Positions 57,442-64,000 of a stretch of DNA of 64,000 nt are shown here, piece after piece (position 1 is the stretch's first letter; the number at the start of each line of letters is the position of its first letter). A program made the translations under genes and the position numbers. The notes under the pieces were generated by a model. The model saw only the letters and a list, made by a program, of their open reading frames with translations. It was not told the origin of the DNA and searched no databases. This stretch comes from Sipunculus nudus (taxonomy: Eukaryota > Annelida > Sipuncula > Golfingiida > Sipunculidae), in the NCBI GenBank assembly GCA_026874595.1, contig CM049317.1, positions 39,952,401-40,016,400 on the forward strand. The letters run 5' to 3'.

Positions 57442-59161
57442 ACAAGGGACCCATGGGTCACATCGCTCAGCTGAATTTTGGAAAATATTAGTAACTGTAA
57501 AAGTAAATATTTTTATTTCTTTTGGTTATTCATGTACATTATCATTAGAAAAGCTATGAGTATGAAAAAATGGCCCTGCTAAAATGAAACTCTGTGTAAA
57601 TTATAGAATAATGGACATGAGCTAAACCATTAAGTGATGCACAAAGGGAACAAATAGGCCTATGGTAAGTGTTATATAAAAGTAACATTCATATACAAAT
57701 AATGTGTGAAGGTAATTAAGTTTTCAAAAGTTAAATATATGGCCATATGAGTTAAAACTTAATCCCACAAAGTTTGACCAATATTCCTAATTTTAATACT
57801 AAGTTAACAGTGTTATTCACACCTAGGCCCCACCAACTTTAAGAGGTATGAAACGAAATGCTACAAAGTATTTATATCTTCTTAAACCTTGTCAGTTAGC
57901 ACTTACATTAGATCCTACTATTTTATCACATTTGAATATTAGGATTAAATTCCTGAAATTTTTTTCTTTAAAAAAATAAAAATTTTCCAAGTCTCATCAA
58001 AAAGAATTTATTTAACATTAAAATTATAAGATTCATCTTGTTTATTAGTCCTGTGTATTGAAGGGGTAGGTGGGGGGGGGGGGGGGGGGCAACTGCTCGT
58101 TGCTGAAAATAATGTTAATTTTATGATTCATCTAGTTCATAGTACAGGTCTGTCGACAGAATGGGTCTGCCTGGGGGGGGGGGGGGGGGGGGGGGGGGGG
58201 AGGGAAAAGCCTGATCAAGCTCAACTTAGTGGAGAGCGGGCTTGCCCTAGTGATGAGATTGTATAACATTATGCCAACAGCCTAGAGAGCTGCACTGAAT
58301 GACCTACAGTGACTAAAATGGACTGCTTGACAATGCAAGGGAATACAACAAGAGCCTCCGAAAAATTCAATAACTACCCCAATTTTGCAGCTTTTATTTT
58401 CAAATTTCAGATTTTAACAGATTAAATCCTTATGTGCACATGCTGTGAAAATTATATCCACAGTACTTACAGGAAAAAAATGTGCCGTGGCCATAGTTGG
58501 GCAAAATTTAAGGTACCAATTTTTTATTTTGCTAATATTTAAAAAAATTTAAAAGATTTTGATCAAATTTTGGGTATACAATTTAATTTTTACAAATTAA
58601 TTAAAGATATATTACTGGAAAAATGTCCATAGCTTTAAAATGTTTTGTGTTAAGTGATCAAATATCTTTCCTGATTTTTTACAAAATGCATTATGTTTGA
58701 GCCCATAATTTTTGCAAATCATATAACACAGACCTAATTTCTGGCATGTACATAGGAACTATATAGAGGAATATTTATGGTAATTATGAGGAAGAACAGG
58801 TGAGTGGTTTCGTAATTAGGCTGTCCTGAAATGTGAAAATAGGTTTTTAATAAAAAATGGACTTTTTTCCTTAATTTCTCAAAGGAACAAAGTCGCAGAG
58901 ACCCAGTTTTCAGCCTGGTAGGAGATCTTGGGGACTTCTAACATTATGCCAACAGCCTTGGGAGCATAGAGAGCTGCACTGAATGACCTACAGTGACCAA
59001 AGTGGACTGCTTGACAATGTAAGGGAATACAACAAGAGCCTCCAAAAAAATTTAATAACTAGCCTAATTTTGCAGATTTTATTTTCAAATTTCAGATTTT
59101 AACAGATTAAATCATTATGTGTACATGCTGTGAAAATTAAATCCACGGTACTTACAAGAAA
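57442..59161 (+). mobile_element. R1 5' end, dispersed module, poly-G, R1 3' body
   Basis: ACAAGGGACCCATGGGTCAC at 57442. 57655-57905 matches 30060-30320. Long G runs lie at 58071-58089 and 58174-58200. 58477-59161 is R1 3' body without an ACGG tract or hairpin, in two partial head-to-tail units. Confidence 0.55.
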
Positions 59162-60178
59162 ACAAGTGACCAATAAGTCATGACGCTCAGCTGACTGGGA
59201 CAAGATTTGGCAAAAGGAAATTTTATCATCTGAATGGTAGTATATAGCCATTCAACTGAAGCATCAGATTAACCAACAGGCCAAAATTTTGTCTGTATTT
59301 ATATATCTCAAAAATAGAGAAAAAATGCGTTAAAAATACAGGTGGCTCCACCAGTCTGCAGAAACTAATAAAAAGACTTAATGGTCAATATGCATGCAAA
59401 GAATCATGGTGATCTTTGCATTAGTTGTTCAGATACTTCGGTTTTTGTATCAAATTTTCCATTATTCTGAGGGATACTTCAGAGTCCTATAGCTTGAAGG
59501 ATATGGGTAACAGAGACCTAATTTCAGGTTTCCAAAGACACTTTTCCTGGGCCTCCTTGCAGGACAAGAATGAAGATTCTAGGTCCAGTTATTACAATTT
59601 GTGCCATGTAAACAGATGACAGCATCCTTGAAGGTCTCAAAAATAGAGAAAAAAATTCGTAAAAATAAAAAAAAATACAGGTGGCGACACCAGCCTGCAG
59701 AAACTGATGAAACACTCCATAATCAATATCCATGCAAAGAATCATGGTGATCTCTGCATTAGTTGTTCAGATACTTTAGCTTTTGTATCAAATTTTCCAT
59801 TATTCTGAAGGATACTTTGGAGGATATGGGAAACAGAGACCTAATTTCAGGTTTCCACAGGCACTTTTCATGGGCCTCCTTGCATGACAAGAATGAAGAT
59901 TCTTGGTCCAGTTGTTACAATTTGTACCCTGTTGACAGATGACCACATCTTTAAAGATCTCAAAAATAGAGAACAAGGGACCTATGGGTCACGGCGCTCA
60001 GCTGTTATATAGGATAAAAAAATATGATTTAGAAATGAGGCACATGCTGGTTTTGTGTGGTAATAAATATAAGCTGTTTTATGAGTTGTTGTTGTTTAGC
60101 TTATGTATGATTTTGATAGTACCTATGGAGACAGAGGACTTATTTCATTTATTTTATTAACAAATGGAGTCTGTGTTT
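59162..60178 (+). mobile_element. R1 tandem-core copy cut by a long-type R1 5' end
   Basis: ACAAGTGACC start at 59162 with about 340-bp core units (markers near 59508 and 59833), then ACAAGGGACCTATGGGTCAC at 59973 begins another copy that ends near 60178. Confidence 0.6.
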
Positions 60179-62160
60179 CCACCTGGAGTTTTTGTTTTTT
60201 AGCCACTGTGGCTAAAGGGTGTCTGATTTTTTTAGCCACACCAAATTAACTTTAGCCACACATTTGGCGACAATTTTGTCTGACTGAATGACACTCGTGT
60301 GGTAAACATGCTTGGTTTTCAACAAATGCCATTGAATTAAACCATCTATCAGACAATGTTCAGCATTCTGCACAAGATAAACAAATTTGTTTCTGCATTT
60401 TAGCAAAGTAAATGTTCAAAGAAAAAAAAAACAATAAATAGATTTTATTACTGTTTTGGCAAATTGCAGATGAAAAATAAAAGCACAACACCTGGTGAAA
60501 ATGGTTTAAAGAAATAAGAATTAAAAATGAAAATTACTTTCTGTTAAACATATTATATTTTAGGCATTGTAAACACTGTATAAATTAACTGTAAACCTTT
60601 CTCTGTTCCCTTTTCATTTGTCATAAAAAAATTACTTCGTTGAAAAAAACTTTATACCAACATATGACCTCCTGTTGAAAATTCCTTGGTTGCACAAGAG
60701 TAGATGTAAATGATGTTCTTATTTAATTTTTTATTTTTATTGTATGATATATGTATTTATGGAACTAGGGGACTGAGGCCTTATATTTCTTAATAAATAT
60801 TTCATTCATGTAAAATTCATGGTTTGCTTGGAGGAATGTGCAAAGTAACATCCATCCCGGTACACTTGTATCAAGAACCATAATCCGGTATGCCCGCAAA
60901 AATCACATGCATGGGTGGACGGTCATTTATTCACGAGTGGATTCGTCAGCTGAGAAAGCAGTTTTGCGCAACAGCTTTTATTACGCCGGGTTTATACTCC
61001 ATAGAAAGCGCATAAATATTTAAAATGTTTCACTGGAGAAATAAGCAGCTCCCTGGCTAACAACATGGCCTATGCCGCGAATGTCTGACAGCCGTAACGC
61101 TTCTATGAACTGACATGAGATCTATAGTTCGTAATGTACGTCGCCCGAAAATTTGCATTTCCCGTTTGGCAATATTAATGGCCCGCTTGTATGCACGGTA
61201 GCTTGTCGGCAATATTCGGAAAGAGCGCCGTCTTGGCCTATGCAAATGAGTTGAAATGAACCAATGACAGGACGTGTTATCAATTCGGGTACATGTGTAC
61301 CCGTATTCGTTCTGACACTTAAACTGAAGCTGGGGCGTTTGCAGGAGTAAAAACGAACGATTAAATGAAAGTTTGACTGTCATTTAACAAAAAGTTTAAC
61401 GCAAATTTGGCGGTAACATATGGTAATCATAGTTTTTTATGGGGGGAGGGTACTTATTTATAACGGCGGTAAAAAATGAGAGCATAATTTTATGCTACAA
61501 CGGCGATGTCAAATTCTATGAGGGCAGCGCGCCGATGTACTTCTAATGTAAAAATAAAAAAGATGTATGAATTATTATACTTTTCCAACAATGTTTAAGC
61601 CCTGTTTTGCTGCATAGATGGTCACCTACAGGAAGTGAATCCGGAAGCGAAGAAACTTTAGGGCATGTCCAAACTTTCCCCGCGTACCACATGGCCACAG
61701 CTGGCGATCTAGTTGCATATAATTATAGACCGCCTGGCCATTGGATTTTCATATCCAGACATCGTTATGTATGGTTATTTTACTGTTTGTTAAAGTCAAC
61801 AGAGGGCAGTTATAATCATGAATTAACATTTTCTTAGTTACTGTGTATGAAAAAGTATATGTCTTTCATGAGTCTTGAGTGTAATAAAGTTCTGTGTTCT
61901 GAGTTAAAAAGTCAGGATGACCTCAGACCCCTAGAAAGCTGGCCTGGTTTTGTCAGAAACATCCATCCCGTGTATCTGTTTCATGGCTCGCAAAAGACGT
62001 GAACCGAGAAGCCATATTCCATCTTCACTTGTAGAGAAAATTCTTTAAATTAAATCGGCTGCATATAAATACATCGTTATTGTTTTGCCTGTTACAATCT
62101 TTATGTTCTCACAACAAAATTGGTTCGAGCTTGTGTACCACACATGATCGCAGTCCAAAA
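60179..62160. other. Repeat-poor, CpG-richer island, possible regulatory DNA
   Basis: Little matches the rest of the window. TTTAGCCAC-T-GTGGCTAAA (60202-60220) is a palindrome, and two further TTTAGCCACAC motifs follow. From 60840 to 61750 CpG is visibly more frequent. An octamer ATGCAAAT (61239), a CCAAT box (about 61260) and a palindrome GGGTACATGTGTACCC (about 61289-61304) fall close together. A 76-codon open frame (61607-61837, MLHRWSPTGSESGSEETLGH) is unrecognised. No CCT5 exon was found here. Confidence 0.4.
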
Positions 62161-63460
62161 ACAAGGGACCTATGGGTCACTATGCTCAGCTGAAGTTAAC
62201 CTTGAAGGTAAAAATCCAAAATAATATCAAATGGAGATGCTGTGTAAGAGGAAGAGGTAATAAAGGCCATGATTGGTTTATATGATTGGTTTGTATTGAT
62301 GAGCAAGAAATTGTTGCAAATAATATTTTGTGACCTAACCATGTGTTTCCTAATGTTGAAATTGAAGCATGTGAGCAGTCTGTGAACAAATGATCTGTAA
62401 TATTACCATGATCATTGGTTGGCTTTTTGATTAACTGTTGACATTTCAGTAGTTTACACATTTGTTCAATTGAATCTATTTTTTGAATAATATATATTAT
62501 TAAATATAAATTTATGTTTTTTAATGAAATTTATACAGTTGAAATATAACTAATTAACAACATAAAACAGGGCAAACAAAGCCTGATCTCAAATTCTGCT
62601 GAGGCAGGAAAATAATGAACAAATGTTTGTATTAAATCCTCATTTTTTATTACATCAATTTTTTTATTATAAGTTTATATTTCTATACATTTCCAATTTA
62701 AAATATATATCCAAATATAAAAGTTGATTCATAATTCTTAATTGCATCATCATAAATCTCAATCTTGTCAGATAACACCACATCATGCATACAAATGTTT
62801 ATTTATTTTTTACCACAAAAATATATCTTTTAAATCTGCAAAACAATAAATATCTTAAAATAATACTTCATTTAGATTTCACAATTTTTAAATGTGTCTT
62901 TATTTATCCATAATGTGCTTCATATTTTATAAATTTAAGCATACTGATGGGTTCAATTATATTTGTTAAAATCATTTAAAAGAAAATTGATTTCTTTAAA
63001 AATGCCACATTACACAACATTGCATCTTCTGGATTACACCTTGAATTACCTTTTCAAGGAAAGTTTTTGCATATCGGAGTGGAAACAGCATTACAATGAA
63101 GGAGATACAGTGAAAACAATAACAATTACTGCATAACACTTGGTGGGTTGGGTTTGCAGGGGGGGGGGGGGGGTGATTGGGATGGTGAAATGAGAATAAC
63201 TGTACACCTGTCACAGCAGGGGATCTCCCCCAGTGACTGTTAGAATTCAGAAACCCTGGCATAGCTGACTTCCATTGACCTGGAGTGGGACCCTGCATCT
63301 GTAATCTGTAATCAAAGCAAATGACTACAACAGAGCCTCAAGAAAAAAAATCAATAACTAGCCTAATTTTCAAGCTTTTATTTTCAAATTTCAGATTTAA
63401 ACAAATTAAATATTTATGTTTACATGCTGTGAAAATTAAATCAATGGTACTAACAGAAAA
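62161..63460 (+). mobile_element. R1 5' end and AT-rich body
   Basis: ACAAGGGACCTATGGGTCAC at 62161; 62240-62480 resembles 7725-7900. The middle is very AT-rich. A G run of about 16 lies at 63160. No gene. Confidence 0.5.
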
Positions 63461-64000
63461 AAAACGTGCCATGGTCAAAGTTGGGCAAAATTTAAGGTAC
63501 TGATTTTATTTTTATGCGAATAACTTAAAAAATTTAAAAAATTCAGATCTAATTTTGGGTGAAAAATTTAATCTTAATTAAACATAGTTATATACTTGGG
63601 AAAATAGACTCTAGTTTCAAAATTTTTCATGTTAAGTGAGTAAATATTTTTCCTAATTTTTTACAAAGTCCATTATGTTTGGGCCCATAACTTAAAGAAT
63701 TTATACTTGACAGACTTAATTTCTGGCATGTACATAGAAACTATATAGAGGAATATTTATGGTAAATATGAGGAAAAACAGATGAGTGGTTTTGATATTA
63801 GGCAGTCCTGAAGTGTGAAAATAGGTTTTTAATAAAAAAATGAGGTTTTTCCTTAATTTCTCAAAGGAATGAAGTCGCAAAGACACAGTTTTCGGCTTGG
63901 TAGGAGATCTTGGGGACATCTAACATTATGCTGAATTTTGGATTCCTAGGTCTTACGGTTTCAAAACGTGCCACATCTACGGACGGACGGACGGACGGAC
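63461..64000 (+). mobile_element. R1 3' body cut by the window edge
   Basis: AAAACGTGCCATGGTCAAAG start of the standard R1 3' body, collinear with 43315-43850, running into ACGG repeats that reach the last base. The hairpin and 3' end should lie just outside. Confidence 0.75.

Noticed and set aside
61607..61837. 76-codon open frame as a new gene
   Set aside because: No recognised domain, no splice or conservation evidence; kept only as part of the island description.
55881..64000. Search for upstream CCT5 exons with GDGTT or the N-terminal region
   Set aside because: No minus-strand segment with these motifs and splice sites was found; they are presumably beyond 64000.

Overview
The window is animal nuclear DNA, most likely from a mollusc and probably a bivalve. 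It is AT-rich, has spliced genes, and is packed with interspersed repeats of the tandem-core type known from bivalves ('pearl'-like). The host assignment is inference from repeat style; no species can be named.

Host gene. I recognise one host gene, on the minus strand: CCT5, the epsilon subunit of the cytosolic chaperonin TRiC/CCT. Five consecutive internal exons, in transcript order, lie at 55731-55880, 46294-46413, 32091-32276, 30880-31017 and 3901-4081. They join in frame to 258 codons plus one base, about half of a roughly 540-residue protein. They cover the apical domain, the return through the intermediate domain with its catalytic Asp, and most of the C-terminal equatorial domain. The N-terminal exons lie beyond the right edge and the last exon beyond the left edge. 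Only 775 of 64,000 bases are recognised host coding sequence; four complete introns measure 26.8, 1.07, 14.0 and 9.3 kb.

Repeats. The rest is almost entirely mobile DNA. Six repeat families (called R1-R6 here) differ in sequence but share a layout: a 5' end reading ACAAG or ACTAG, then a short perfect hairpin or palindrome. In R1-R5 this is followed by a 9-14 nt tract complementary to the 3' end. Bodies are often tandem-repeat cores, R1 has an ACGG-type microsatellite before its 3' end, and R1-R4 end in a strong hairpin, followed by TAAAAA in R1 and R3. This resembles Helentron/Helitron2-type non-autonomous elements. No Rep/helicase gene is present. Copies are nested, and two intact R3 insertions can be compared with uninterrupted relatives in the same window.

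Other mobile DNA comprises an L1/Tx1-like LINE (1-1737), a second LINE tail (8480-9419), a split CR1/Jockey-like LINE (47.6 and 54.8-55.4 kb), a tRNA-derived SINE (56.65 kb), a 2.1 kb TIR transposon inside R2 (10676-12775) and a hAT-like terminus near 38.4 kb.

Layout. 0-4 kb: LINE, R5 tail, R1, CCT5 exon. 4-9.4 kb: R1/R5 pieces, minisatellite, LINE. 9.4-13.6 kb: R2 with inserted transposon. 13.8-15.8 kb: R4 with CTCF-like boxes. 16-24.3 kb: R1 modules, a 330-bp duplication, R6. 24.3-26.8 kb: intact R2. 27-29.1 kb: R5 with R3 inside. 29-34 kb: R1 and two CCT5 exons. 34-38.4 kb: CpG-richer DNA and R1. 38.5-45.9 kb: head-to-tail R1 array with R3. 46-51 kb: CCT5 exon, 156-bp array, LINE, R5/R6. 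51-55.7 kb: R1, LINE, CCT5 exon. 56-64 kb: R1 ends, SINE, a CpG-richer repeat-poor island at 60.8-61.9 kb, more R1.

Most striking are the shared terminal design, a 12-bp palindrome (GGTGGCGCCACC) occurring exactly 15 times across several families, 15 exact DR1 nuclear-receptor-type sites carried mostly by R2, and four evenly spaced CTCF-like boxes in R4.
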